Assembly: GCF_029784165.1 (NCBI RefSeq)
Contig: NC_073694.1
Location: 44,313,639-44,377,638 of the forward strand
DNA length: 64,000 nucleotides
DNA from: Wyeomyia smithii
Lineage: Eukaryota > Arthropoda > Insecta > Diptera > Culicidae
Direction: 5' to 3'
Shown: positions 10,141-23,789 of the stretch, one piece after another
Layout: each line of letters begins with the position of its first letter
Numbering within the stretch: position 1 is the first letter of the stretch
Position numbers and translations under genes: made by a program
The notes under the pieces: model-generated
What the model saw: only the letters and a program-made list of their open reading frames with translations
Told to the model about the DNA's origin: nothing
The model's database searches: none

Positions 10141-10985
10141 TTTATTTGAGTTACTCTTATGCTTGGGAGTAACTCTATTTTACTCAATATTACTCCGAAA
10201 TTTCCAGATGATTCATATCTTCGATTACCTTGAGAACAAGACAAATATATGAGCGGTTAGATAGAGTAACATTCATATTTATATTCGCGGTGGGGAAAAG
10301 GTTTAAGCACAGACTAACAGACATAACACGTCGAACAAATTTTCATTAAAATCGTCTTTTGGATGATTCCAGTACTTTACGTTAGTAACACTAGCACCAT
10401 CTGCTGTCGTGTTCGCGCTGCGTCATGTATTTCGACAACAACGCCAGCGTTATTGCATTTGTCAAATGGTGAATTAAAAAATATGTATGACATTGCATGA
10501 CAGCGCCCCAGACGACGTTTTCGCGCGATGACTGTTATTCGATTGAAAATTTGAAATGAACGTTTTTTGTGGCGATGGAGCTAGGTTCCAGTGTTACGTC
10601 TGTTAGTCTGTGGTTTAAGGATGGGTTTTCAGAGACACGAGAGTTACTCAGATTTGCTCTTTATTTTTCACGTTTTCTCAGAAAAACTCAAAGTTTCTCA
10701 CTTTTATCTCAGTTACTCTCTTACACGGGAGTTACTCTAATTTACTCAATATTACTCCGAAATTCAAAGATGATTCACATCTTTGATTTCCTTGAGAGCA
10801 AGAAATTTATAGAAACGGTGGGACCGAGCAACATACATGTGTATATTTGCGGATGGAAAAAAATTTAAGGATTAATATTCAGAGACACGAGAGTTACTCA
10901 GATTTGCTCTTTATTTTTCAGGTTTTCTCAGAAAAACTCGGAAAACCTCAAATTTACTCACTGTCTTACCCCTCGGAGCGTAACT
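10140..10985 (+). repeat. duplicated repeat blocks
   Basis: Block A (TTTACTCAATATTACTCCGA through CTTGAGA-CAAG to the TATATTYGCGG motif) occurs at 10181-10310 and 10741-10865. Block B (AGAGACACGAGAGTTACTCA plus GATTTGCTCTTTATTTTTCA) occurs at 10630-10690 and 10880-10935. The interleaving suggests tandem duplication of a composite repeat followed by deletions. No coding potential. Confidence 0.65.
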
Positions 10986-10989
10986 ACAC

Positions 10990-12640
10990 TGCTTTCAAAA
11001 CCAGGGGGGATCTATCTGTCAAACATCGTGTAACCAACATATTTGGCAACATGCCGTTTGTTGTTTTTTTTTTCTTTTTGGTCATGAAATTGATCGATGT
11101 GAAATATTATAGATTTGGAACGTTTTTTTTATCAAAACTCCAGAAACCGCGAAAAACTTTCATGAATGTGTTGTGTAGCGATTTTTCTCCCATTATTGTA
11201 CATAGTTCCAAACATCATGGACCAACAAAGGTCATGGACCAGAGTTGATCTTCGATAACGCACACATATATGAAATTTGACAGCAGTGAATCCCCACTGT
11301 TCAAAACAAAGGCGTATGTAAACAGGCGAAACTACAAAAAATCGAAGCAAGGCAAAATATCATTGGGCAAAACTCATTGTCAATATGTTTTGAGGCTCAA
11401 TTCAAAAGGGCTGAACTAGAAATACTTTTATTTATAGGCGAAAGGATGAAAAACGAAGATTTCCATCATAAATGGGCAGATTCAACAGTATTGTTGAGAA
11501 ACTATTAGATAGGTTCATTTTACATAAATTTATGGTATAAGAGTCGATTTTTGTCGATTCAATTTTAATTACGATTGGAAAATGTACTTGCAAATTTTCA
11601 AAGTGATATTTCTCATTGTTTATATTTTGTTAGTTGCGCCCTTATCGCAAATCACTCCGGAACTGCTCTCACACTAAAGAGCCAATCAACGTACATGCTA
11701 GAAGAGAACAACGGACAATTTGTATCTGACGAGCTTCCAGAAAGCACCGCGGTGAAATCTGATATCTCTCTCTTGCGAGACAATGAACTATGGTGTACTT
11801 TCTCACATGTATGGACATAATGCGATGCGTTTTACAGTTTGTTTCTTGAGCATGGCAGAAGAGGAAAAGAGATTGGGAGAAAAAAAAATAGGCTGCGTTG
11901 GTTGTGCCGGTCGAGTTTACTTATGTCGAATTCGTTTTCGCCGTGTAGCTACATGGAGGACTACACTTTTGTCCGGTATGTTTTTTTTCACTTTCGCCAG
12001 TGTGCACTATGGTGTACTTCTGCGTATTCTCTTTAGAGTGATTCACCCAGCTAGCTGGCATCCCGCCCTGTTTCGAGGACTAACATCTCAGCGTGTGTGT
12101 AAACGAGATAGCATATCACCGCCACTTTTCATACGCATAACACAGCATCTGTCAATGGGGCCCGCAAATCGCGGATCGGCTGCGATGTTAACTGCGATGA
12201 AACAAAGCAAATAAGATAGAGATGCCAGCTAGCTGGATTCACCCCTCTTGTTTCTATCAGATGTGGGGTGAGCTGGAAGTGTGTTTGTCTCTCTGTAAGT
12301 AATTGTGACGCTTTGGAGTGCAGAAAGAAGCAGTGTGGTGAAAGCATTGCTACACGCAGGCAGGGAAGGGAAGTGCGCGGTAATTTTTTCCCGCTCTTGC
12401 AACATACACTCAAAATAAATCGCACGCGAATCCCTAATGCTCTTTACATTCAAATGTCAATAAACGAACCAAATCGTTCGATTATGTCGACCCATATCGA
12501 TTTTTATTGGAATCCACGGTATTTTAACGTGTTTTGGCATTTTACGTGTAAAATGATTGATTTTGGTATGTATGACATGGCAAACCGGAGTGTAAGACAC
12601 TTGTTTGTGTGCTGTGAAATGAAACGCAAGTGTTTTCCAC
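10990..12640. other. unassigned intergenic sequence
   Basis: Several short overlapping ORFs on both strands, none with a recognisable domain or codon-use signal. A CACTCAAAATAAA string near 12409 resembles a mariner-type end, but I found no partner. Confidence 0.3.
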
Positions 12641-12647
12641 GTAGATA

Positions 12648-12874
12648 TTAAGGTGAATCGGGGCGTGGTCGCGATCAACTCGAATTTTGCAATCTATTTT
12701 TTTCTTGATTTATGAAGACTACGTACATGAAACTTTGATCAATTGTTTTCACAACTGTTGTATGCCTGAAGTAGCAATTTGAGTGCTGTTTATTTAGTGG
12801 TCAAACTACAAAAGTAAAAATAACTCTAACCTTAAAATTGTATAGGAAAAGACCACTATCCCGTTTCACCTTAA
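12648..12874. mobile_element. 227-base MITE with TTAA ends (piggyBac type)
   Basis: TTAA occurs at both edges (12648-12651 and 12871-12874), immediately inside which are the inverted repeats GGTGAATCGGG (left) and, read inverted, GGTGAAACGGG (right). TTAA target duplication is characteristic of piggyBac. Non-coding interior. Confidence 0.7.
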
Positions 12875-13067
12875 GAGATTTGCCCAAAACTGAACGCGAT
12901 CTAATCCAAACACCGCGCTTGAATCAAAGACCGCACTAAGTTGCCAGATGTATGCTGTTTTTATTTGCATCAACCTTCATTGGTAAAGAATCGGGAAAAT
13001 CCTTGAAAAAATCACTGCTGGAGACAGTGGAGACTAAAAAGGATTACTAATCACCAGAGGAAAATCT

Positions 13068-13314
13068 ATCCAGCTTTTTACGCGCCATAATGGCGGACGC
13101 TATAATGCAAAGTTCGTAATAAATTACACACCCTTTTGACAGCTCTGCTTACGTCAGTTTGAAGTCTCCATATATTTTATCAAAAGAAAAATATATCTGA
13201 CAACCTTTGTGTTGCTAATTTTTCAGAAATCGCAAATCTGACGTAAGCAGAGAGGTTCGCATATTACGAACACGCATTATAGCGACCGCCATTATGGTGT
13301 ATAAAAAGCTGGAT
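13068..13314. mobile_element. 247-base palindromic MITE
   Basis: Left ATCCAGCTTTTTACGCGCCA then TAATGGCGGACGCTATAATG; the right end inverted reads ATCCAGCTTTTTATACACCA then TAATGGCGGTCGCTATAATG. Both halves also contain CTGCTTACGTCAG. The arms cover nearly the whole element, so the RNA could fold into a long hairpin. The exact target duplication is not clear. Confidence 0.7.
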
Positions 13315-15735
<2,421 letters not shown>

Positions 15736-15955
15736 GGTGAATATGCCGACACAAAATTTAAAAATTATCTAGCGACGATAAGTCAATGTTTGTCTTATGG
15801 AATAAAAAAAACCATGTGAGAGTAATCAAACTTGCCATCTCTCTTTATCCATTTACTTAATTACGCAGCATATAGCGCAAATTTGGCATTTCTAGATAGA
15901 ATCGACAATAAGACAAACGTCACGAATGTACACAAAATCCGAAATTGAAGGAAAA

Positions 15956-16040
15956 AAGTTGACTCCAGATAATCGAACCATTTTCTCCGTTTAATCGAGC
16001 CCCCGAATAATCGTGCTTCCAGATAATCGAGTCCGACCTG
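15956..16040 (-). repeat. pogo-like terminal sequence
   Basis: On minus it begins CAGGTCGGACTCGATTATCT and continues with three more CGATTA(T/A) words (GCACGATTATTCGG, GCTCGATTAAACGG, GGTTCGATTATCTGG). CAG start and repeated CGATTATC-type sub-terminal words are typical of pogo/Tigger-like DNA transposon ends. No matching opposite end found. Confidence 0.4.
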
Positions 16041-16193
16041 TATAGAAATGAATGTTCTTTTTTTTCAAATATACAACAACTACAATCAGTGTAATTTCAA
16101 CAATGTCACTTATTTTCTATTAACTGACAGTTTGAAAAGATATGTAACAGCAGCAAATGACAGTAATAGGTAAAACAATAATAATATGTTCAG

Positions 16194-16671
16194 TCAAAAG
16201 TTATTTTTCTCGTCTATCTCAGCTTCAATGATATCTATTATCTGTGGCCATAACGACGAATTCATTTTTAAAAGCATGATATCGCTTATCATCTTATCGC
16301 TTAAGCATGTTCTAGAATCAGTCAACACCAGTTCCAGCTGACTGAAAAGCCTTTCAACAGTGACTTGGGTGGACGGTACAGATAACAATGCTATGGCTAA
16401 GCGGTATATATTAGGATTGGCAAATTTTCGTTGTTTCCAATATTGCATTATGTCAAAGTTTACTTGACTTCTTCCAGAAGGAGTCAACCCTGGTTCCTGC
16501 GGAGCAACTATTGGTACTTTTGTTCGACTTTCTAGTTTTATGATTTCCTTAAGAAAAGGATCACTACTAATAAAACCATGTTGGGTCGTTACAGTGTCTT
16601 CGTGGAATAGGTGAGTAAGATATTGCTCTACAAAATCGTCAGAGGATGCCCTTGTTGTATCTGCATTTTCC
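16194..16671 (-). pseudogene. hAT transposase, C-terminal dimerisation region (partial, at gap)
   Basis: The minus-strand frame is open from the gap edge to a stop at 16194, about 159 residues. It carries the hAT C-terminal dimerisation signature: IYRLAIALLSVPSTQVTVER then LFSQLELVLTDSRTCLSD and IMLLKMNSSLW. Upstream residues (FVEQYLTHLF, FLKEIIKLE) fit the region just before this domain. The catalytic N-terminal part would lie in the gap, but the sequence beyond it is a LINE, so completeness cannot be judged. Possibly a domesticated or a decayed hAT; no stop codons in the visible part. Confidence 0.75.
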
Positions 16672-17171
16672 NNNNNNNNNNNNNNNNNNNNNNNNNNNNN
16701 NNNNNNNNNNNNNNNNNNNNNNNNNNNNNNNNNNNNNNNNNNNNNNNNNNNNNNNNNNNNNNNNNNNNNNNNNNNNNNNNNNNNNNNNNNNNNNNNNNNN
16801 NNNNNNNNNNNNNNNNNNNNNNNNNNNNNNNNNNNNNNNNNNNNNNNNNNNNNNNNNNNNNNNNNNNNNNNNNNNNNNNNNNNNNNNNNNNNNNNNNNNN
16901 NNNNNNNNNNNNNNNNNNNNNNNNNNNNNNNNNNNNNNNNNNNNNNNNNNNNNNNNNNNNNNNNNNNNNNNNNNNNNNNNNNNNNNNNNNNNNNNNNNNN
17001 NNNNNNNNNNNNNNNNNNNNNNNNNNNNNNNNNNNNNNNNNNNNNNNNNNNNNNNNNNNNNNNNNNNNNNNNNNNNNNNNNNNNNNNNNNNNNNNNNNNN
17101 NNNNNNNNNNNNNNNNNNNNNNNNNNNNNNNNNNNNNNNNNNNNNNNNNNNNNNNNNNNNNNNNNNNNNNN
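16672..17171. other. assembly gap, 500 N
   Basis: Exactly 500 unknown bases, probably a default-size scaffold gap. ORFs across it are meaningless. Confidence 0.98.
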
Positions 17172-17345
17172 GCGAAATATTCATTTTGAAACAATTCCTG
17201 AGAATTTCTCAAGAACTTCATTTGAAATGTTTAAACTCCCATCGTGACGAGGTGCTTTCATATTTTTGAAAATTTTAATGATAGATTTAATCTCATTTAA
17301 GTTAGTTTCAATAAATTCTGCTTGTAAAAATTCCGGGGTAGAAAT
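17172..17345 (-). pseudogene. non-LTR reverse transcriptase fragment next to gap
   Basis: Minus-strand reading ISTPEFLQAEFIETNLNEIK and IIKIFKNMKAPRHDGSLNIS then EVLEKFS matches the N-terminal RT block of jockey/CR1-type LINEs (the KAPGxDG motif, here KAPRHDG). A stop codon follows within 6 residues. It is unrelated to the hAT on the other side of the gap. Confidence 0.5.
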
Positions 17346-19379
17346 TTGATAACATTAACCCACTACTCACTCATTATATTTCGAGCTATGAACACACTCA
17401 AACTACTGAGCAAGTCTTCGAATTTTCTGTTAATTGGTCGCAAGGAAGTAATCATCATTTTTAATTACTGGAATATGACAATGGCGATGGTGAAGCTTGC
17501 TCAGGCGATGTTAGAAGGTGCGTTAATAGTTTGGAGGCAATTGCCAGAAACCGAAGGAAAAAATCTCGTCTAAACACTGGTTCTTATGTAAAAACTTAGT
17601 AATTACCATAAAATTCGCGCACTACTTGATGACATGTTAGTACCTATTTGGATACTTTTCAAAAAAATTAATCACTATTTATTGACATCCTGGTCACTAA
17701 AGTCACTACAGTTGCATTGTCTAACCGTTATGAACCCTGTACAAGGTATCATCAGTGCTACAATGCTCTAATCCATTCCCGCGGGAATTAAACTAAAATT
17801 TAAACTTGCAGTTCAACAAATAAACTTGAAATTTTTAACGATGGAACTATTTAAAACGGTTGAAGAACAAACCGACATGTTACTATAAAGTTTATGCAAA
17901 TTGTGCACGTTGCTGAGTAAGAAGAGTTTGAAGGTCATTTATCGAGGAAAACCCTGTCACTCCGCGCCGCGGTGATGGGGTTAAAAAAGCCTATGCTAAA
18001 ATGGATGGGTCTAGAAAATTACTTTCCAGGAATATTCTTCTACCTGGAACAAATTTTTTATTGAGTGTTGTTGCAGGGTTGCTGGTGACCGTCCACATCA
18101 AATGCATTGAAATAAATCCAATTCAGAAATCACTCCGTAAAAAATCCCAAGGCTTTAAAATTTTCCCAGATGACTTTTTAAATTCCCTGATTTCCCTGAT
18201 CGAAAAACTAAATCCCTGATATTCCCTGATTCTCTCGATTTTTCCCGGTAGTCGCCACCAAGGATGGAAAAACTCGTATCGCATAACAATCATTCGGGTA
18301 ACATTTCTGAACGTGCTATTTATAAGCTTTCAATCCTAGCAAACCATCGCTATTAAAAGTTACACATTCTCAAGCTTGCAAGAGACAACTCAGAGCAAAG
18401 AAATATATGGTAGCTTTCTTTGATAATTTTGTTTCAGTATTGCCTGCTTTAGGCGGAGCAAACAACATATAGCGAGTGTTTCACGAAAGAATCGTAAACG
18501 ATTGCATTCAAGCGATCGCAATGATTCTTTCAAATGTTGGTTGCTTGTAGGCGTAATTCGGCTACTCCACGTCGTGCTTTCACCGTGATATACCACGATG
18601 ATTCTTGGTGATTTCAAGTATCAGATGCTAATGCACCATGCTACAATTTCCGTAAGCATTGATGATACCTATTTGCTCCGGCAAGCAAACAATTGAACGC
18701 AATCTAACGTTCATTTGGATTCATAATTTTGTATCACTGGCGATAATATCTCAAAGCTTCTCGCGATAATGTTGAATGCAAGTGAACTTGGATACAATAA
18801 ATACTATCGTGTTTGAATCATTCAGTCTCCTCCTATGGTATTCGGAACTCTTAGAAGCGAAAAACAATCAGCAGCGTTTCTATGGAAAACTTGTACGCGA
18901 GTGGAAATAGTTGAACGATAACTGATAAATCACAGAACACATTTGCATGAAATATTGCTAGTGAGTGAACTTTTCCATGCTTGGTCACCACCCTAATTTA
19001 TGATTGGTAGGCGAAATTTTGACGGCAGCACTCCCCTGATGGCAACCGAGAATATCGGACAGCAATAGAGATAAGTGACTTTTCACCTACGCACACTAGT
19101 AAACGTGTACACCCGTGTAAAGTTGTTTTTGTTTCCTCCAAACTCAAAATCATCGCATCTCGTTGCTTCGACTTTTATCACTTTTAACCATTTTTGGTCG
19201 ATTATGTTCAGCAGCTTCTTCCGATTTCCGATCACGAATGAAAAACTGTATTTAGAAATAAGTTTGAAACATATAATGAATGTTCAACTGAATATTTGTC
19301 CAGCTGCTAAAAACATAGCATTGCAAACAAAACAGCTATTTGTAAATATTTTCCTCAACTAGTTGAACTAACACATTCG
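17346..19379. other. unassigned; contains a CCCTGAT-rich repeat
   Basis: No supported gene. At 18120-18250 the words TTCCCTGATTTCCCTGAT and ATCCCTGATATTCCCTGATT recur, a common dispersed low-complexity repeat. CCGCGCCGCGGTG at about 17966 is a small palindrome. Confidence 0.3.
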
Positions 19380-19382
19380 TAC

Positions 19383-19512
19383 GTGAAAAGGTCTATATCG
19401 AGTCGCAATATCAAAATATCGATAATATCAGATGCCCCAATATCGGTTACAAATATCGATATTGCGACGAGCAAATATCGATAGTATTAAATATCGATAA
19501 AATCAGCAACCC
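19383..19512. promoter_or_regulatory. cluster of TATCGAT words upstream of AK6
   Basis: ATATCGAT/TATCGATA-type words occur about seven times, 270-390 bases before the AK6 start. TATCGATA is the DRE bound by DREF in Diptera, common in promoters of growth genes. The cluster could equally be a decayed repeat, as a similar CGATA-rich MITE occurs at 45776. Confidence 0.3.
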
Positions 19513-19779
19513 TACTGGTTGTAAGACTGTCAAAAACCCCAATCAAAACCACACATCACACAAGCAACGGCATCCGGAGTAGAAGGCATATTGTGTCTAG
19601 AGAAGCAAACAAAGCGTCTGGGAGTATCACCACGCAAAAGGACAACGTTGAATCTAGTGGATGGGCGTGAAACCTGCTCCAAGTCTGACCTATCGGTTCC
19701 GTTTATACTAAAAAAGTTAAGAGCTGGAATTGTCTTCCAGTAGCTCACATTTTGCCAAAAGTAAAGGAGAAAGTACTAA

Positions 19780-20403
19780 ATGAAGCAGCCGAACATTTTA
19801 ATTACAGGTAAGTGAATGGTGTTGTGGGGAAAGGGTGAACAGTCTTGTGAAGCCGACCTTAGATTTGGTCGAAATAAGCAAAAAGGTAACGAATTGTATC
19901 TAATTTTAGGCACGCCCGGTGTGGGAAAATCTTACCTCAGTCAGCGATTGGCTAAAAAGTTCGGTTTCAAGTGGCAAAATGTGTCGGACATTGTCAGCGA
20001 GCATGGTTTCGTCGAAGAGTATGACGAAGAGTTCGAGTGTCCGGTATTGGATGAGGATCGACTTTTGGACTATCTGGAACCGATCATGCAAGAGGGAGGC
20101 AATGTTGTTGAGTACCACAGTTCGGAGTTTTTTCCGCAGCGCTGGTTCGATGTTGTGTACGTAGTACGTTGTGGCACTTCGATACTGTACGAGCGACTTC
20201 AAGAACGAGGTTATAATGAGCGCAAGGTGCGATCAAACATGGAATGCGAAATTTTCCAAATTCCCCTAGACGAGGCCAAAGACTCATACCTCAGTGCAAT
20301 AATCTACGAACTGCAAAGCGACAAAGATTCTGATCTAGAGGATAACCTTACAAAAGTGAGTGAGTGGTTGGAAAACTGGAGAAGTACCAACAAAAGTCAA
20401 TGA
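19780..20403 (+). CDS. AK6: adenylate kinase isoenzyme 6 (AK6/CINAP, Fap7 orthologue)
   Basis: Nuclear P-loop nucleoside monophosphate kinase/ATPase; in other eukaryotes it acts in late 18S rRNA maturation with uS11 (Rps14) and in adenylate metabolism. Two exons: 19780-19807 and 19910-20403, joined across a 102-base GTAAGT...TTTTAG intron that splits the first glycine codon of the P-loop. The product is 173 aa, against 172 in human AK6. It opens MKQPNILITG then TPGVGKS (Walker A, residues 9-17). Further family blocks are YDEEFECPVLDEDRLLDYLE, YHSSEFFPQRWFDVVYVVR, LYERLQERGYNERK and CEIFQI. The start is chosen because MKxPNIL is the conserved N-terminus; the longer ORF reading through the intron would lose it. 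AATAAA lies about 225 bases after the stop. No disruption; function confident. Confidence 0.96.
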
Positions 20404-21065
20404 GAATCCAGGGAAAAATTGGTTTTTACATACATAGAACCAGATTCGTTTGCTTCTAATTTTTAAAAAGCCCACCTTTTTCTGCTACCTACTTTTTTAG
20501 TTAGGTTTAGTACCGCTGTGCTGTGTTCGGAAAATTAGAAAGAAATATAAATAATAATAATTATTGATCCATTTTTGGCCTTTCGAAATTGTTACGCATA
20601 AACAATTTTTTTAATATTGGGAAATAAATCGCTGTTGCCAATACAATAAATTGTTTCAAAAACCGAATTTGACGTTCCCTAGTTTAACGACATGTCTTAA
20701 GGAAAGATACTTATGTTTTGTAGGTAGGTATTTTTATTCAGACGAAGACCTACTGGGTGTGTGGCTGTGGTCTACTAAATTGTATTGAAACATTAGTATT
20801 AGAGTTACCACCTAAGCAGACAGCATCCTTCTATTTTCTAGTAAATTTTCCTCTTGATTATGCTTGTGATTATAAAAACTGCAGATTGCTTGCCAAAGAA
20901 CTTGAAAAAAATCATCAACTTTTTGTCCTGAAGTATTCTAATCTTATGTTCTGAAACTTTGAACACCTCGTTTATAATTTCAGTCGTAAACATTGTGTTG
21001 CACTTATCCCAGTGAAATTTTTGTTTTTCGACCTAGTACTACTTTTACTTTTATGGCACCAGATT
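20404..21065. other. AK6 3' region and intergenic
   Basis: Contains AATAAA at about 20626, usable as the AK6 poly(A) signal. Otherwise AT-rich without features. Confidence 0.4.
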
Positions 21066-21069
21066 ATTA

Positions 21070-22592
21070 AGATCCTATGCCGAATCCAGAATACGTCTCC
21101 TCAAAACTCGGTCTTGGGCTGCTACTCTGCAGTCTTCCCTTACACCCGCTGCTCTGGCATCCTCGTCGACAGCACACATCCAGCGCGTGCGCGGTCTGCC
21201 TCGAAGTCGTCGGCCTCTATCCGGTTCTCTATTTGCCGGTCGCTCATCCGCCATCCGTGCTACATGTCCAGCCCACTGTAACCTGGCGTGTTTCATCAGC
21301 TTGACAATATCAGCGTGTTTGTATACTTCGTACAGCTCGTGATTCATGCGCCTGCGCCACACCCCGTTCTCTAGTTTGTTTGATTCTACGCTCGAAGACC
21401 CCAAGCGCTCGTCGATCGGCCTCCTCCCACGTCCACGATTCATGTCCGTAGAGCGCCACCGGGAGGATCAGAGTCCTATAGAGCGCAAATTTCGTACGGA
21501 TCTGTAGGCTACGGGACCTAAGCTGGCTACGCAATCCGTAATAAGCCCTATTCGCCACCGCAATCCGCCTCTTCACCTCGCGGCTCAACTCGTTGTCACA
21601 TGTCACGAAAGTACCAAGATAAACAAATTCGTCGACCACTTCGAAAGTATCCCCATCCATCTCCACCGCAGCGCCAACACCCGTAGAACTACCACGCTCT
21701 CTGCCAGCTACCATGTACTTCGTTTTGGCAGTGTTTATGGTGAGTCCAATTCTCGCAGCTTCCCTTTTGAAAGCCGTAAGGGCCTCCTCAATTGCTCTAC
21801 GGTTAACACTAATTATATCAATGTCGTCCGAAAAGGCCCAGAACCATGTGAGACTTAGTGATGATGGTGCCGCTCCTTTGCACACCTGCCCTTCGTATTG
21901 CACCTTCCAAAGCTATGTTGAAGAGCAAGTTCCGTCACCTTGCTTCAGACCATCCAACGTCACAAACGCGTCCGAAAATTCGCCCTCTGTCCTGACGCCT
22001 GATGTGAAACCGTCAAGCGTCGCACGTAACAGTTTAATTAGTTTTGTTGGGAAACCATGTTCTAGCATTATTCGCCACAGCTCGTTGCGTTTCACTGTGT
22101 CGTACGCCGCCTTAAAGTCTATGAACATATGATGCGTCTGCAAGTTGTGTTCTCGAAACTTGTCGAGAACCTGTCTCAAGGTGAACATCTGGTCCGTTGT
22201 AGATCGCCCCACTCAAAAACCGCATTGGTATTCTCCAACAAAGGCTTCCTGCAACGGCCTCAGTCGCTGGAACAGGATACGGGAGAGAATTTTGTGAGCG
22301 GAATTGAGGAGGGTTATGCCTCTATAATTACTACAGTCGAGTCTATGTCCCTTCTTGTAGATAGGGCATATGAGTCCTTCCAACCAGTCCGTAGGTAGTT
22401 GTTCCTCAGGCCATACCCTTAGGATAACCTGGTGAATTGCACTACACAGCCGCTCGCTCCCAACTTTGAAAAGATCGGCCGGTAAGCCGTCCTTCCTAGC
22501 GGCTTTGTGGTTCTTTAGCTCTTTGCAAGCATTCTTCACCTCGTCCAATGTTGGTTGGTCCACAGCTTGTCCGTCCTCCCTGTGGTATCCCT
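21070..22592 (-). pseudogene. RTE-like reverse transcriptase, copy A
   Basis: Successive minus-strand ORFs give RT blocks in order: DEVKNACKELKNHKAARKDG, then WLEGLICPIYKKGHRLDCSN and YRGITLLNSAHKILSRILF, then HHMFIDFKAAYDTVKRNELW (first catalytic Asp), then LDGLKQGDG, then GFSDDIDIISVNRR (catalytic DD, Ala of the usual ADD replaced by Ser), INTAKTKYM and a tail to about 21070. At least one stop and two frameshifts separate these pieces. Confidence 0.75.
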
Positions 22593-22594
22593 TG

Positions 22595-23190
22595 TATTTA
22601 TAGCAGGTTTTTACAACCCTGCGATTTTTCAGTTCAGTGGAACGCGGAAACGATATTTAATACGTTCCGCGCAACACTGTCAGAAAATGGTAAGAGAAAT
22701 AAAATGATCCTGGAACGGGCTCTCCAGGCTCAGTTCGAATTGATATTCTAAACAGTGAACACGTTCTTTTCTCTCGCGACAAAACGTACCGAAAAATCCG
22801 CGCTTTAAGTAGTCCACTTTGGGACTTAAGTTTGAAGTGCAAATATAAAAGTTCATAGTGCATCCGCTAGTGTTCTCCAGGTCCTCTGGTTAAGTTGTTT
22901 CCGACCAACATCCAGCTCTCCCGGACTTGGGATAGCGTCTCCTCCGTCTTGCGTGATTACGCCAGCTAGTTCGACAGATTTTCTGAGATAAAGTGGCTAA
23001 ATAGCCAGGTAAGAATTTAAGTGCTTTTTTCTTAAGCTTTACCTAAGCCTTAAGCAGGTATTAGACGACGCAAATATTTGCTATTTTTGGTACGATTTTT
23101 ATTTGCACAAAATAAAATCTGTATTGAAAAATAGAAAATATTTGCTTCGTCTAATACCTGCCTTATTCGAGGACTAAAGCTTGTGTTAAG
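22595..23190. repeat. foreign insertion in LINE A linker
   Basis: LINE-derived reading stops at about 22592 and resumes at about 23192. The inserted sequence has no domain. It contains a perfect-looking 108-base fold-back at 23054-23161, listed separately. Exact junction repeats not identified. Confidence 0.45.
23054..23161. repeat. 108-base fold-back element
   Basis: Left arm GCAGGTATTAGACGACGCAA ATATTTGC; right arm read inverted GCAGGTATTAGACGAAGCAA ATATTTTC; arms about 35 bases with a loop of about 38. Flanked by CTTA-like sequence on both sides. Could form a stable hairpin in RNA. Confidence 0.75.
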
Positions 23191-23191
23191 T

Positions 23192-23440
23192 CTAGTTACG
23201 GCGGTAACATAAGATATTACACTCCCCAATTTCTATCCTGTTCCCTTCGATGACTCTCCTACCTTTCTCACCGTTCAACACCACTTCAAAATGTTGCTTC
23301 CAACGCCTGGCCACCTGCAATTTATCGGTAATCAGGTTCCCCTCCCTGTCATTGCACATGGCAGGTACTAGCACAGTCCGGTTCCTGATTCCGTTGATCG
23401 TTCTATAGAAGCTCCTTGTGTCGTGCCTGTTGAACCAATA
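23192..23440 (-). pseudogene. LINE A linker fragment between endonuclease and RT
   Basis: Minus-strand reading NRTMLVPAMCNDREGNLITD-like, then KLQVARRWKQHFEVVLNGEK, the usual linker of this LINE type (RWKQHFEELLN-like). Bounded on both sides by insertions. Confidence 0.6.
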
Positions 23441-23766
23441 GGGTCCTAAAGCTATACCGGTTTTTATATATCAATCGAAAAAGCCGCGTTTTCTGAGCAA
23501 AACGTGATTTTTAAAAAACGTTGATTGTTTTCCTACGATTTTTAAATGAATAATAGAAAAACTGCTCGAAAGGTCTAAGATGACGTTTCGCCCATGTACG
23601 GTATATGAGAGAACTGTCATTTTAGGCATTTCGAGCAGATTTTATCCTTCATTTAAAAATCAAAGTACAATGCTTAACATTTTTTAAAAATCACGTTTTG
23701 CTCAGAAAATTACACTCTTCCAGCTGATATATAAAAATCAGAAAACCGTTTAAAACTTTAGGACCC
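23441..23766. mobile_element. 326-base palindromic MITE in LINE A
   Basis: Left end GGGTCCTAAAG and right end inverted GGGTCCTAAAG. Both halves contain TATATATCA, TTTTCTGAGCAAAACGTGAT followed by TTTTTAAAAAA, and CTGCTCGAAA in mirror positions, so nearly the whole element is an imperfect palindrome. It separates the linker reading at 23440 from the endonuclease side at 23770, so it inserted after the LINE. Confidence 0.75.
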
Positions 23767-23789
23767 CATTCTCCGCCTCCGCGAGAACG

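Noticed and set aside
11783..12214. 143-residue ORF on +
   Set aside because: No domain, overlapped by other ORFs of similar length on both strands, and no splice or promoter context.
16611..17269. ORFs of about 190-207 residues on both strands
   Set aside because: They consist of unknown residues across the 500-N gap.
19816..20403. Single-exon start for AK6 at 19816
   Set aside because: It reads through the intron and lacks the conserved MKxPNILITG start; the spliced model from 19780 matches family length and P-loop.
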